In this document: one piece after another, positions 33,243-42,848 of the stretch | How the letters are laid out: each line of letters begins with the position of its first letter | Position numbering within the stretch: position 1 is the stretch's first letter | Assembly: GCA_900557165.1 (NCBI GenBank) | Contig: USRS01000006.1 | Location: forward strand, 1 to 47,563 | DNA: 47,563 bases | Source: an uncultured Clostridium sp. | Lineage (GTDB): Bacteria > Bacillota > Clostridia > Peptostreptococcales > Peptostreptococcaceae | Reading direction: 5' to 3' | Program-made: the position numbers and the translations under genes | Notes under the pieces: generated by a model | The model's database searches: none | The model's input: the letters and a program-made list of their open reading frames with translations, nothing else | What the model was told of the DNA's origin: nothing

Positions 33243-34142
33243 CTATAAGCTATTATACTCTTTAAGTATATTTTTAGCTAATTCAAATCCTATTTTTTCA
33301 GCTTCTTCAATAGCTCCAGTAATAGATTTTATTACAAGTTTATTTCCTTCTTCATCTCCATAAAGTCCACTTAAGTTCAGTTTATTATCTTTTATTTCAC
33401 AATAAGCCCCCATTGGAATATGACAACTTCCATTTACTCCCCTTAAAAAGCCTCTCTCTGCTGCAACTTGAATCTCTGTCATTTCATCTTTAATATGAGA
33501 AATAATTTTTTCCATATTAGAATCATCTTCTCTTATTTCAAGGGCTAAAGCTCCTTGTGCTGGTGCTGGAATCATAATATCTACTGGCAAATGATAACTT
33601 ATATGATGATTAAGACCTGCCCTATTTAGTCCTGCAGCAGCTAGTACTATTCCATCTAAATTTTCATCTTCTATTTTTCTTATTCTAGTATCGATATTTC
33701 CTCTTATAGGAACTATCTCTAAATCTGGTCTATATTTTAAAAGTTGATATGTTCTTCTTTTGCTTCCAGTTCCAATTTTAGCGCCCTTTGGCAAATCATT
33801 TATATCATTGTATCCTTCTTTTAAAACAAGAACGTCTCTTGGATCTTCTCTTTTTGGAATACTTGCAAATTTTAAACCTTCTGGTAAGCTTGATGGCATA
33901 TCCTTCATACTATGAATTGCCAAATCTATTTCTTTATCTAAAAGTTGCTGTTCTATTTCCTTTGTAAATAATCCCTTATCTCCTATTTTATGTAGAGGTA
34001 GATGTGTCACTAAATCACCCTTTGTTTTTATAATCTTTACTTCAAACTCAATTTCTGGATTAGCTTTTTTTAATTCATCAACTACCCAATTAGTTTGAAC
34101 AAGGGCTAATTTACTACCTCTAGTTCCAACTACTATCTTCAT
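33243..34142 (-). CDS. hemC: Porphobilinogen deaminase (hydroxymethylbilane synthase)
   Basis: Joins four porphobilinogen units into the linear hydroxymethylbilane. The 299-residue protein has the typical opening V-G-T-R-G-S-K-L-A, H-S-M-K-D-M-P in domain 1 and the cofactor-binding cysteine in N-G-S-C-H-I-P-M-G (near residue 240), to which the dipyrromethane primer is attached. Length is slightly under the usual 310. It is followed after 22 bases by the cobA-hemD fusion that uses its product. Confidence 0.96.
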   Translation of the reverse strand: MKIVVGTRGSKLALVQTNWVVDELKKANPEIEFEVKIIKTKGDLVTHLPLHKIGDKGLFTKEIEQQLLDKEIDLAIHSMKDMPSSLPEGLKFASIPKREDPRDVLVLKEGYNDINDLPKGAKIGTGSKRRTYQLLKYRPDLEIVPIRGNIDTRIRKIEDENLDGIVLAAAGLNRAGLNHHISYHLPVDIMIPAPAQGALALEIREDDSNMEKIISHIKDEMTEIQVAAERGFLRGVNGSCHIPMGAYCEIKDNKLNLSGLYGDEEGNKLVIKSITGAIEEAEKIGFELAKNILKEYNSL

Positions 34143-34175
34143 AATATGTCTCCTTAATTTTTAGGAATTTAAATA

Positions 34176-34883
34176 CTATCTTGTGTTACGATTTTTATTT
34201 ACTAATATTGTTGAGAAATAGGATATTTTCTCATCTATTTTATCATCTCTTAAATTAGTAAATACTTCTTCTCTTTCTTGAGATGAGTTACTTACTAATA
34301 TGGCATGATCTATTAAATCGTATTTTTCAAGCTTTTCTAGTATCATATTTATTTTTTTATAAACTTTCATCAATACAAAACAATCGTATTTTCCTAAAGC
34401 CTCATCAATTTTTTCTTCCTCCATTGTACATGGTATTACCATAAGAGGGTCTGTATCCATTACTAATGGGTAATTTTGATTTGAAGCTATATTTGAAAAT
34501 GATGATATTCCCGGTATAGTTTCAACTTCTATATCTTCCATTAATCTTTCCATTACATATACATAAGTGCTGTATATCATAGGGTCTCCTAATGTTATAA
34601 ATCCAACATCTTTACCATCTTTAACATCTGATACTATCTCTGATGAAACATCATTCCATACTTGGATTTTTTCAAAACTATCATTACTCATTGGAAAATG
34701 TCTAGATTTTATTTCTAAATCTTCAGGTAAATATTTTTTTACTATTGATAAAGCTAAACTGTCTCCACCTTTTTTAGCTTCTGGAGTATATAATACGTCT
34801 ATATTTTTTAGTGTATCTACGGCCTTTACTGTTAATAAAGAGCTATCTCCAGGTCCTGTCCCTATTCCATAAAATTTTGCCAT
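34176..34883 (-). CDS. cbiL: Cobalt-factor II C20-methyltransferase
   Basis: Methylates C20 of cobalt-sirohydrochlorin (cobalt-factor II) with SAM, the first step after cobalt insertion. The 235-residue tetrapyrrole methylase has the G-I-G-T-G-P-G-D glycine loop at its start, G-D-P-M-I-Y-S-T-Y, and P-G-I-S-S-F. The start at 34883 is 8 bases after GGAGG; an in-frame TTG at 34898 includes that site. It lies 17 bases after cbiK, its supplier of substrate. Confidence 0.93.
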   Translation of the reverse strand: MAKFYGIGTGPGDSSLLTVKAVDTLKNIDVLYTPEAKKGGDSLALSIVKKYLPEDLEIKSRHFPMSNDSFEKIQVWNDVSSEIVSDVKDGKDVGFITLGDPMIYSTYVYVMERLMEDIEVETIPGISSFSNIASNQNYPLVMDTDPLMVIPCTMEEEKIDEALGKYDCFVLMKVYKKINMILEKLEKYDLIDHAILVSNSSQEREEVFTNLRDDKIDEKISYFSTILVNKNRNTR

Positions 34884-34900
34884 TTCTTCTTCCTCCAATA

Positions 34901-35695
34901 TTAAATACTAGCTTCTTGTAATTCTTTCATACAATCTAGAGCATGATTTTTGAATTTTTCTTGTATATATGGATTTTCTCCCAGTCCTTTTACATGAACC
35001 TTTACATTGAATCCTTCTTTTTCTAAAATAGTCTTCCATGAATCTTCTTCATCACTTGCCATATCATTTATAGCATGATCTCCTGCTACTAACATAAATG
35101 GAAGTAAATCTACTGTTTTTATATTTCTATTTTTTAATTTTTTTATAACTTGTTCTAATTCAGGATAACCTTCTACAGTTCCTACAAAAGCATTTATTCC
35201 ATAATCCCTAAACATATACTCTATGGCAGGATACGAAGAGTGGCTTTCATGTTCTGTTCCATGTCCCATAAATACTACTGCTTCATCTATATCCATTTTA
35301 TCTAAATCTTTTTTTACTGCTTCAACTGTTTCTCTATAATCATCAATATATGTTAATAGCGGTCTTCCAATAGAAATTTTATCAAACTTATCTTCATATT
35401 GTGCAACCATATCTTTTAACTTGTTGTATTCATCTCCACATATAATATGAAGTGATTGTACCACAACTTCTTTATATCCAGCATTGTATAATTTTTCTAA
35501 TGCTTCACTTGGATTGTCAATAAACATATTGTCTCTTTTTTTCAGTTTATTAATTATCATTCCTGATGTGAATGCTCTATAAAAATCATAATCTTTAAAA
35601 CTTTCTTTTATTTTATTTTCACATGCTTCTATAGTCTTTTTTCTTGTTTCATGATAGCTTGTCCCAAAACTCACTACTAATATAGCTTTTTTCAT
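34901..35695 (-). CDS. cbiK: Sirohydrochlorin cobaltochelatase, anaerobic type
   Basis: Inserts Co2+ into sirohydrochlorin without ATP. The 264-residue protein lines up with Salmonella CbiK: the active-site histidines fall at H145 (M-G-H-G-T-E-H) and H207 (A-G-D-H-A-I-N-D-M), and the acid at E89, at the same numbers as in that enzyme. The N-terminus L-V-V-S-F-G-T-S-Y is typical, and there is no signal peptide, so it is the cytosolic form. Use of CbiK fixes the early-cobalt, oxygen-independent route. Confidence 0.95.
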   Translation of the reverse strand: MKKAILVVSFGTSYHETRKKTIEACENKIKESFKDYDFYRAFTSGMIINKLKKRDNMFIDNPSEALEKLYNAGYKEVVVQSLHIICGDEYNKLKDMVAQYEDKFDKISIGRPLLTYIDDYRETVEAVKKDLDKMDIDEAVVFMGHGTEHESHSSYPAIEYMFRDYGINAFVGTVEGYPELEQVIKKLKNRNIKTVDLLPFMLVAGDHAINDMASDEEDSWKTILEKEGFNVKVHVKGLGENPYIQEKFKNHALDCMKELQEASI

Positions 35696-35726
35696 TTCTC
35701 TCTCCTAATAATCTAATAAATATTAT

Positions 35727-36473
35727 TTAAATTAAATCTATTAATTTTTCAATATTCCCAATAGTATTTGGGTAGTTCATTTCTTTTCTTTTTATTATTA
35801 CTACTGGAATATTTAATGTTTTACAAGCATTTACTTTTTCTAAAAAGCCTCCTGCTATACCACTTTCTTTAGTAATAACTAAATCAATATCATATTGTTT
35901 ATATGTGGACTCATTCATTTCTTGTGTGAAAGGTCCCTTCATAGCTATAATATTATCTGCATTAAATCCTAAATTTTCACAGCTAATTAATACTTCACTT
36001 GTAGGCAAAACTCTTGTTATTAAATTTTTATTTTTTATTAGTTCTTTATAAATACTTAAATTTTTACTTCCCGTTCCTATAAATATGTTATTACCAACTT
36101 TATTTGCCACTTCACAAGCCTCTTCAACTGTTTCAACTAAATATTTATTATCGTAGTTTATTTGATTTATTAAAGATTCTCTTTCAAATCTTATATATCT
36201 TGTATTTGAAAGTTCACAAGCCTTCATAGCATTTGTCGATACTTCTACTGCATAGGGATGAGTTGCATCTATTACTTTATCTATTTTATTCTCTTTTATA
36301 AATTCAATCATATCTTCAATGGTTAATTTTTTTAACAGTACTTTATCTGTACATTTACTAGCTATTTCTTTTCCATAAGCTGTAGTTACAGATACAAAAT
36401 ATGATAAATTATGTTTATTCAACAGATTGCATAATTCTATACTATCTGATGTTCCTCCTAAAACTAATATCAC
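35727..36473 (-). CDS. cbiJ: Cobalt-precorrin-6A reductase
   Basis: Reduces the macrocycle of cobalt-precorrin-6A with NAD(P)H. The 248-residue protein begins with L-V-L-G-G-T-S-D-S, the nucleotide-binding loop of the CobK/CbiJ family, and has D-A-T-H-P-Y-A (near residue 80) and R-Y-I-R-F-E-R. Length matches the family. The gap to cbiK is 31 bases and to cbiH 26 bases. Confidence 0.92.
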   Translation of the reverse strand: MILVLGGTSDSIELCNLLNKHNLSYFVSVTTAYGKEIASKCTDKVLLKKLTIEDMIEFIKENKIDKVIDATHPYAVEVSTNAMKACELSNTRYIRFERESLINQINYDNKYLVETVEEACEVANKVGNNIFIGTGSKNLSIYKELIKNKNLITRVLPTSEVLISCENLGFNADNIIAMKGPFTQEMNESTYKQYDIDLVITKESGIAGGFLEKVNACKTLNIPVVIIKRKEMNYPNTIGNIEKLIDLI

Positions 36474-36499
36474 TTATTTCTCCTCCAAAGTTTATATTT

Positions 36500-37225
36500 T
36501 TATACTGTATAACCTCTTGGAGTTATCATTAAGTCATCATGTATATAAGTTGCTTTATTTCCTATTATAACCATAGTAGTCATATCAACTTTTTCAAAAT
36601 CCATAGTCTCAAATGTACATATTATTTTTTCTTCATCTTCTCTTGCCACATCTTTAACTATTCCAACTGGAGTTGATTTATCTTTAAATTCTCCCATTAT
36701 TTCAAAGGCTTTTGCTAAGTGCTCACTTCTACCTTTACTTCTTGGATTGTATAAACAAATAACAAAATCAGCTTCAGCAGCTAATCTTAATCTTTTTTCT
36801 ATAACTTCCCATGGAGTCATTAAATCACTTAAACTTATATGACAAAAATCGTGCATTATTGGTGCTCCAAGTACTGCTGCAGCTCCTATACTTGCTGTCA
36901 CTCCTGGAACAACTTTAACTTTTACATCAGCTTCTTCTTTTGTTAAAAGCTCTAGTATAAGTCCTGCCATTCCATAAATACCAGCATCACCACTACTAAT
37001 TACAGCAACTGTTTTACCAGTTTTCGCAATTTCTATAGCTTGTTTACATCTTTCTATTTCTTTTCTCATTCCATTTTGAACTACTTCTTTATCGCCTATA
37101 AACTCTGTTATTAAGTTTATATAAGTTTTATATCCAACTATTACTTCAGAATCTTCTATTGCTTTTATTGCTTCTTCAGTCATTAGATTTCTAGAACCTG
37201 GTCCTATTCCTATAACGTATATCAT
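36500..37225 (-). CDS. cbiH: Cobalt-factor III C17-methyltransferase (ring contraction)
   Basis: Methylates C17 and contracts the porphyrinoid ring to the corrin skeleton (cobalt-precorrin-4). The 241-residue methylase has V-I-G-I-G-P-G-S at the start, S-S-G-D-A-G-I-Y-G-M, P-G-V-T-A-S and the family segment L-S-D-L-M-T-P-W. It overlaps the end of cbiG by 4 bases, so the two are translationally coupled. Confidence 0.95.
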   Translation of the reverse strand: MIYVIGIGPGSRNLMTEEAIKAIEDSEVIVGYKTYINLITEFIGDKEVVQNGMRKEIERCKQAIEIAKTGKTVAVISSGDAGIYGMAGLILELLTKEEADVKVKVVPGVTASIGAAAVLGAPIMHDFCHISLSDLMTPWEVIEKRLRLAAEADFVICLYNPRSKGRSEHLAKAFEIMGEFKDKSTPVGIVKDVAREDEEKIICTFETMDFEKVDMTTMVIIGNKATYIHDDLMITPRGYTV

Positions 37226-38298
37226 ATATCAATTCTCCCTATTGAAAATGTAATTCCATCGTATTTTTGCTTATTTATTATTACCCTTCCTTCACTTAGT
37301 AAATGGGCCACTGGATCTGATACAGAGTAAACTCCCACATTTTTTTTAACCCACTGAGATTTTTCATATAGATAATCCACTTTTGATATTTCATCCACAC
37401 TAAAAGTTTTAAAGTCCACATCTAAGAACTTTGCTAAGTCTATTATGGCTTTTTCCCCTTTTTTGATTTCTATACTGCCAATTTCTTTTATCCCATTAAT
37501 ATCAATATTATATTCATCTAAAAATTTTAAAAGTGAGTTTTTCATATGGTCTGAATCTGTATTTTTCTTACATCCAATACCAATTACTATATCTTTTGGA
37601 ATAACTTTAATAATTTTTTCATTTAAGTTTTCTATATCTTTATTTAACATTTTATTTATATCTTTTTTGTTAGTTACAACAACTAAACTTTTTACTTTAT
37701 CTAAATCTGTCTTATCATCATATAAAGTAAATCCTTGATAATTTATTTTGTAATTTCCATCTATATAAATATGAACTTCTTCATTATTAACTATCATTGA
37801 GTTAACTTTTAAAACATTATCTCTAAAATTATCAATATGAGCATTTAAACTTTTTGCAATCATGTCTAAAGATGATTTTTTATTCACATCTGTAGCTGTT
37901 GTTATAACGGGATTAGAGTTAATTAAATTGCTAATATACAAAGTCATTTCATTAGCTCCACCCATATGACCACTTAATAAACTTATAATGTTATGTCCTT
38001 TTTCATCCATAACTAAGATTGCTGGATCGCTAAATTTGCTCACAACTAATGGTGCAATAGTTCTTACAACTATACCTGTTGCCATTATAAAAATTAAATA
38101 GTCGTATTTATCAAATATTTCAGAAACAAATTCCTTCAATGATTTATTTACAACTATGATTTGTTCATTTTTATAATCATTATCTTTTTTAATAAAAAAT
38201 GCATCTGTATTTTTTAGGTGATTTTTAATTTCTAAGGCTTTTTCTCGTCCTCCATTAGTTATGGATAAAATCGCTATTTTTTTATCCTCTAAATTCAT
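37222..38298 (-). CDS. cbiG: Cobalt-precorrin-5A hydrolase
   Basis: Opens the delta-lactone of cobalt-precorrin-5A and releases the C20 fragment as acetaldehyde, a step unique to the anaerobic route. The 358-residue protein has the N-terminal domain with L-S-G-H-M-G-G-A-N near residue 115, a central linker, and the C-terminal domain with I-G-C-K-K. The start ATG at 38298 lies inside the end of cbiF (overlap 17 bases), with AAGGA 8 bases upstream; a TTG two codons earlier is less likely. Confidence 0.93.
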   Translation of the reverse strand: MNLEDKKIAILSITNGGREKALEIKNHLKNTDAFFIKKDNDYKNEQIIVVNKSLKEFVSEIFDKYDYLIFIMATGIVVRTIAPLVVSKFSDPAILVMDEKGHNIISLLSGHMGGANEMTLYISNLINSNPVITTATDVNKKSSLDMIAKSLNAHIDNFRDNVLKVNSMIVNNEEVHIYIDGNYKINYQGFTLYDDKTDLDKVKSLVVVTNKKDINKMLNKDIENLNEKIIKVIPKDIVIGIGCKKNTDSDHMKNSLLKFLDEYNIDINGIKEIGSIEIKKGEKAIIDLAKFLDVDFKTFSVDEISKVDYLYEKSQWVKKNVGVYSVSDPVAHLLSEGRVIINKQKYDGITFSIGRIDI

Positions 38299-39037
38299 GT
38301 ACAAAGTCCTTATCGTATAACTTAGAGTTGTTATATTCTTTTCCTAAAAATTCTCCAACCATTATTAAGGCAGTTTTTCTTATATCTGCATCTTTAACTT
38401 TTTGAGCTATATCCTCTAATGTTCCTTTTACTATCTTTTCATCTGGCCAAGTTGCTTTATATACAACTGCTATAGGAGTAGTTTTTTTGTATCCACCATC
38501 TATTAGTTTTTCTACAACTTTTTCTATTTCTTGAACTGAAAGGAATATTACCATTGAAGTTTGGTGAGATGCAAAAGATTCTATTGATTCTTTTGATGGC
38601 ACTGGAGTTCTTCCTTCCATTCTAGTAATTACTACTGATTGAGATATTTCTGGAACTGTATATTCTACACCTAAAGCTGATGATGCCCCTAAGAATGAGC
38701 TAACCCCTGGTGTGCAATCATAATCTATATTTAATTTTGCTAAATCTTCAACTTGCTCTCTTATAGAACCATAAATTGAGAAATCTCCTGTTTGAAGTCT
38801 AACAACTGATTTTCCTTCTTTAATTCCTTTTTCCATTACTTCAATTATTTCTTGTAAATTCATATAAGCGCTATCGTGTATTTCGCATCCTTCTTTACAA
38901 TATTCAAGAAGCTCTGGATTTACCAGTGAACCTGCATATATTACCACATCTGCATTTGATAGTAATTTATATCCTTTTAATGTTATTAACTCTTTATCTC
39001 CTGGTCCTGCTCCTACAAAATGTACTTTATTTATCAT
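38282..39037 (-). CDS. cbiF: Cobalt-precorrin-4 C11-methyltransferase
   Basis: Transfers a methyl group from SAM to C11 of cobalt-precorrin-4. The 251-residue methylase has [17 protein letters not shown], the Q-T-G-D-F-S-I-Y-G motif, P-G-V-S-S-F and a [10 protein letters not shown] segment diagnostic for CbiF/CobM. The start at 39037 lies 11 bases inside the end of cbiT. Confidence 0.95.
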   Translation of the reverse strand: MINKVHFVGAGPGDKELITLKGYKLLSNADVVIYAGSLVNPELLEYCKEGCEIHDSAYMNLQEIIEVMEKGIKEGKSVVRLQTGDFSIYGSIREQVEDLAKLNIDYDCTPGVSSFLGASSALGVEYTVPEISQSVVITRMEGRTPVPSKESIESFASHQTSMVIFLSVQEIEKVVEKLIDGGYKKTTPIAVVYKATWPDEKIVKGTLEDIAQKVKDADIRKTALIMVGEFLGKEYNNSKLYDKDFVHEFRG

Positions 39038-39602
39038 CTTCTCTCTCTGCCCCTTTTTCACAAGATATTATAAAAATAGGATTGTGAGGTTTAAAATAAT
39101 CTCTACTTCCTAGTTTTTCTAATTTATTTATACTTAATTGCGATACATCAAGATTTACAAAGTTATATTTTTTTAGTAAATCTAGCGTATCATAAAAGTT
39201 ATCTATTAATATAAAGTTTGCTACAAGCCTTCCTCCTGGTATTAGCAAATCCTTAGACCATTTAATAATTTCTTCTAAGTTATTACCTGTTCCACCTAAG
39301 AAAATTCCATCGGCTTTTACATCTAAATCAATTGGTGCATAATCTTTAATCACCTCTATATTTGATAGATTAAACTTATTAACATTTTGATTTATTAAAT
39401 CTATTGCCACATCATTTCTTTCAATGGCAATAACTTTTAAATTATCATAAGTTAAAGCAGCCTCTATGGAAACACTTCCTGTTCCTGCACCCACATCTAT
39501 AAAAGTTTTAGCACTTTTTAGATTTAATTTATTTAATGAGATGGCTCTTACTTCTTCCTTTGTAATTGGCACCTTACCTCTTATAAATTCATTATTTTTC
39601 AT
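39027..39602 (-). CDS. cbiT: Cobalt-precorrin-6B C15-methyltransferase / decarboxylase
   Basis: Methylates C15 and removes the C12 acetate carboxyl group. The 191-residue protein is a class I Rossmann methyltransferase, unlike the other methylases of the cluster: motif I is [10 protein letters not shown] and the acidic loop is A-I-E-R-N. The opening [12 protein letters not shown] is typical for CbiT. It is a separate gene here, next to cbiE, whereas many organisms fuse the two as CobL. It overlaps cbiE by 11 bases. Confidence 0.95.
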   Translation of the reverse strand: MKNNEFIRGKVPITKEEVRAISLNKLNLKSAKTFIDVGAGTGSVSIEAALTYDNLKVIAIERNDVAIDLINQNVNKFNLSNIEVIKDYAPIDLDVKADGIFLGGTGNNLEEIIKWSKDLLIPGGRLVANFILIDNFYDTLDLLKKYNFVNLDVSQLSINKLEKLGSRDYFKPHNPIFIISCEKGAEREDDK

Positions 39603-40200
39603 CTAGTATCACCACCACATTCATGTCAAATTTGTCTACAGATAAGATATCTTTTGCTTTTCCTATAGTAATTCTTTCATTTGCATAAGATAAGTTTTCA
39701 CCCACAACTACTGTTTTTTCTAAATTTCTCTTTTGAATTTCTCTACAAATTTCATGGGGTCCAATTTTGCTATCAGTCACCATACATACTTTTTTGTGAG
39801 ATAAAATATAGTCAAAATCAGGTATTTTACCATGGCTACTTGTTATATAAACATCGTTCATATCCACAAATATTTTAGAAAAAATATACTGTAGGGAACT
39901 TATTCCACTTACTATATTTAAGCTTTCATGTTCAATATTATTTGATAAATATTTACCTATTCCATAAATTGAAGGGTCACCAGATGCTATAACACTTATA
40001 TTTTTATGAAGATTATTTTTTATAAAATCTAAAATTTCTTTAAGATTGTTGCCAAGAACAATTTTTTCTCCTGAAAAATTTTCTATGGATTCTAAATTTC
40101 TTTTCCCTCCAATTAAAATATCAGAAGAATAAATTAATTTTTCACCCATTTTAGTTATATAATCAAATTCACCAGGTCCAAGACCTATAATATTAATCAT
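39592..40200 (-). CDS. cbiE: Cobalt-precorrin-7 C5-methyltransferase
   Basis: Methylates C5 of the corrin ring. The 202-residue tetrapyrrole methylase has the glycine loop I-G-L-G-P-G-E, L-I-G-G-K-R-N, A-S-G-D-P-S-I-Y-G-I and a following S-G-I-S-S-L. It overlaps cbiD by 4 bases and cbiT by 11, showing tight coupling of the three. Confidence 0.94.
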   Translation of the reverse strand: MINIIGLGPGEFDYITKMGEKLIYSSDILIGGKRNLESIENFSGEKIVLGNNLKEILDFIKNNLHKNISVIASGDPSIYGIGKYLSNNIEHESLNIVSGISSLQYIFSKIFVDMNDVYITSSHGKIPDFDYILSHKKVCMVTDSKIGPHEICREIQKRNLEKTVVVGENLSYANERITIGKAKDILSVDKFDMNVVVILDEK

Positions 40201-41336
40201 CTAAATTCCTCCATAAGTAAATCTGCTTTATCTGATTTTCCTAACATTGATTTATCCATTTTGAACATATAAACTTCCACTTCTACTTCATTATGTAGAT
40301 ACTGCTCAGCTCTTTGTTTACACTTATTGCAAAGTATATTATAAATATCTGTGTATTCACTTTTATCTATGATTTCCACTACACCTTCAGCTGTAACACA
40401 TTTATTTATTTCTTTTAAAAATTCTAAAGGTGCACCCATTAAAGCTAAGTTAGATATCATTATTTCATTTCTAGCATCACAAACTTTGCTGTGAGTATTA
40501 AATATACCTGCAGATATTTTTATAAACTTACCAATATGACCTGCCATAAGAATTTTTTTAAATCCAATTCTTTTTGCTTCACTTAGCATATATCCAACAA
40601 AGTTGCTCATTCTTACACAATTACTCATATCTATTTGTAAATGTTCTCTTATAAATTCTTCACCATGATTTCCTGGTACAAGAATAATCTTGTCAAGACC
40701 TTGAGCTTTCTTCATTTCCATTTCTATGGATAGTGATTTTTTCCAACCTTCTTCACTCATAGGTTCCACAATTCCTGTAGTTCCAAGTATGGATATTCCT
40801 CCTACTATACCTAGTCTAGGATTAAAAGTTTTTTTGGCAATTTCTACACCTTCTGGAGCAAATATTGTTATTTTCAAAGATTTATCCTTTGGTAAAAGTA
40901 TCTTATTTTCTCCTAAAACTTTAGAAACTTCACTTTTAATCATTTTCATAGGAACTGGGTTAATGGCATGTTTGCCAACTTCCACACTCAATCCTTTTTT
41001 AGTTACTAAACCTACCCCAATGCCACCAGTTACTATAATATCTTCATCTTCTTTATTTATTAGCTCAGCTTTTGCGAAAATATTCATATTATGTGTAGCA
41101 TCAATATCATCTCCTCCATCCTTTTGGATGGAACAAGTTGAGCTATTATCACGAAGTTCAATATTTTTAACTCCTAGTGTTAGAGGTATTCCCTTTGGTG
41201 TATCTATATTTATATTTTCTATTTTTTTATTAGTTAAGAGCATATAAACAGAAGCTTTTGATGCTGCTGCTGCGCAAGAACCTGTTGTATATCCTCTTTT
41301 ATATTTTTTTCCATCAATATAAACATACTCTTGCAT
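40197..41336 (-). CDS. cbiD: Cobalt-precorrin-5B C1-methyltransferase
   Basis: Methylates C1 of cobalt-precorrin-5B; it has no sequence relation to the other methylases and is a marker of the anaerobic route. The 379-residue protein carries the N-terminal signature R-G-Y-T-T-G-S-C-A-A-A, P-K-G-I-P-L and D-G-G-D-D-x-D-A-T, and a conserved G-I-V-G-G-I-S-I-L-G-T-T-G-I-V segment. The binding site AGGTTT is weak. It starts 9 bases after cbiC. Confidence 0.96.
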   Translation of the reverse strand: MQEYVYIDGKKYKRGYTTGSCAAAASKASVYMLLTNKKIENINIDTPKGIPLTLGVKNIELRDNSSTCSIQKDGGDDIDATHNMNIFAKAELINKEDEDIIVTGGIGVGLVTKKGLSVEVGKHAINPVPMKMIKSEVSKVLGENKILLPKDKSLKITIFAPEGVEIAKKTFNPRLGIVGGISILGTTGIVEPMSEEGWKKSLSIEMEMKKAQGLDKIILVPGNHGEEFIREHLQIDMSNCVRMSNFVGYMLSEAKRIGFKKILMAGHIGKFIKISAGIFNTHSKVCDARNEIMISNLALMGAPLEFLKEINKCVTAEGVVEIIDKSEYTDIYNILCNKCKQRAEQYLHNEVEVEVYMFKMDKSMLGKSDKADLLMEEFR

Positions 41337-41345
41337 AATTAAAAC

Positions 41346-41975
41346 CTACATTGCATATAAAATTGCATTGATTATAGCAGCAGCCACATTACTTCCACCT
41401 TTTCTTCCTTGAACTACAATATGTGGTATATCAGTTTTTTCTAATTCATATTTAGATTCTGCTGCACCAACAAATCCTACTGGTGCACCAACTATAGCTT
41501 CTACATCTTTACCATCATTGACCATTTCTATAGTTTTATAAAGAGCAGTTGGAGCATTACCAAATACGAATAATTTTTTACCTTCTTCACTCATAGCAAC
41601 TTCTACAGCTGCCATTGATCTAGTTATATTTTTTTCTTTAGCTAAATCTCTAACTCTATCATCTGCAACTAAACATTTATATTCACAACCTAGTGCATTT
41701 AATTTCATTTTGTTAATTCCACTAAGTGCCATATTTGTATCTGTATAAATACTACATCCATCTTTTAGTGCATCTATTATAGTTTGCACTGCCGTTTGTG
41801 ATATTTTTAATATATCTAAATATTCAAAATCAGCACTTGTATGAATACAACGTTTGATTATTTTTTCTTCTATTTCATTTTTAAATTTATATCCAGGCCT
41901 AATATCATCGATTATTCCTTGTATGATTTCGAAACTTTTTGTTTCTATCATTTTAGGGTCTTTAACATATTCCAT
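41346..41975 (-). CDS. cbiC: Cobalt-precorrin-8 methylmutase
   Basis: Moves the C11 methyl group to C12, giving cobyrinic acid. The 209-residue protein has the catalytic histidine in R-C-I-H-T-S-A-D-F, the T-D-T-N-M-A and G-A-P-V-G-F-V-G-A-A-E-S-K motifs. GGAGG is 7 bases before the ATG, which lies 28 bases inside the end of the kinase gene. Confidence 0.96.
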   Translation of the reverse strand: MEYVKDPKMIETKSFEIIQGIIDDIRPGYKFKNEIEEKIIKRCIHTSADFEYLDILKISQTAVQTIIDALKDGCSIYTDTNMALSGINKMKLNALGCEYKCLVADDRVRDLAKEKNITRSMAAVEVAMSEEGKKLFVFGNAPTALYKTIEMVNDGKDVEAIVGAPVGFVGAAESKYELEKTDIPHIVVQGRKGGSNVAAAIINAILYAM

Positions 41976-42847
41976 TCTAGTTCCTCCCTCTTCTCATGTC
42001 CTATAATATTTGCTAAATGTATTTTTTTATAATAATCACTTAAAGGTTGGTTTTTTAAATGATTTATTATTTTTTCATAATCCATATTTTCATCAATTAA
42101 AATGCCTACAACTGTTCCACTATGGGCAATATTTACACCATAAGCATTCATACTTTGGCTTATTTCAATGACTTCATTTAAATATGGCTTTTTATGAATA
42201 TTTTCATTAGCTATAGCACTTAAAGTGCAAGCTTCTCCTATTAATTTTAAATCATTATTTTTTAATCCTTTTTCTAATAAATCAAATGATTTATTAATAA
42301 TTGACTTGTTTTCTAGTTTTATATTTAAATAATTGGGATTACTTCTTATTATTTTAGTTTCTAAAATACCCTTTGGCTCTAAAATAATCACCCTTCCATT
42401 ATCAATACTAGATAAATACTTTTTTACTGTTCCATTAACAGGATTAAAAATAGAATTTTCATATAAAATAATGGAATCTGTAGGTTCTATTTCAGAGGCC
42501 ATAAAAGATATCTCTTCATCATTTAAATTTTTATTTAAAATTGACAGTGTAGCTTTAATTGTAGCCCCAATATCTGCTGTAGAACTGGCCATCCCTTTGC
42601 CTACAGGTATGTCGCTTTTTAAATTTAAAGATATATTTTTGCTTTCTTCCAGAGGAATATTAAATTTTTCAAAGACCTTTTCTATGGCTTTTCTTGATTT
42701 TTTAGGCCCTAAATCAATCTCTTTTTTTTCTTCCAATGTGGCAATAGAAAACATGTCAATTGCATAAGATGACAAATATTCTTCCTTATCTAAAAAGCCT
42801 TGAACAAATTCTCCACAAGATGCTGGACATATTCCATAAGATTTCAT
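41948..42847 (-). CDS. PduX-like L-threonine kinase (GHMP family)
   Basis: Probably phosphorylates L-threonine to threonine-phosphate, the substrate of CobD, for the aminopropanol arm. The 299-residue GHMP kinase opens with C-P-A-S-C-G-E, has the ATP loop P-V-G-K-G-M-A-S-S-T-A-D (about residues 82-93) and the C-terminal S-G-T-V-V-G motif. PduX, found in Salmonella, is the known enzyme of this role, and homologues next to cobD are common in Clostridia. The gene ends 1 base from the cobD stop region on its upstream side, which supports this function. Confidence 0.88.
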   Translation of the reverse strand: MKSYGICPASCGEFVQGFLDKEEYLSSYAIDMFSIATLEEKKEIDLGPKKSRKAIEKVFEKFNIPLEESKNISLNLKSDIPVGKGMASSTADIGATIKATLSILNKNLNDEEISFMASEIEPTDSIILYENSIFNPVNGTVKKYLSSIDNGRVIILEPKGILETKIIRSNPNYLNIKLENKSIINKSFDLLEKGLKNNDLKLIGEACTLSAIANENIHKKPYLNEVIEISQSMNAYGVNIAHSGTVVGILIDENMDYEKIINHLKNQPLSDYYKKIHLANIIGHEKREELEWNMLKTLK

Positions 42848-42848
42848 G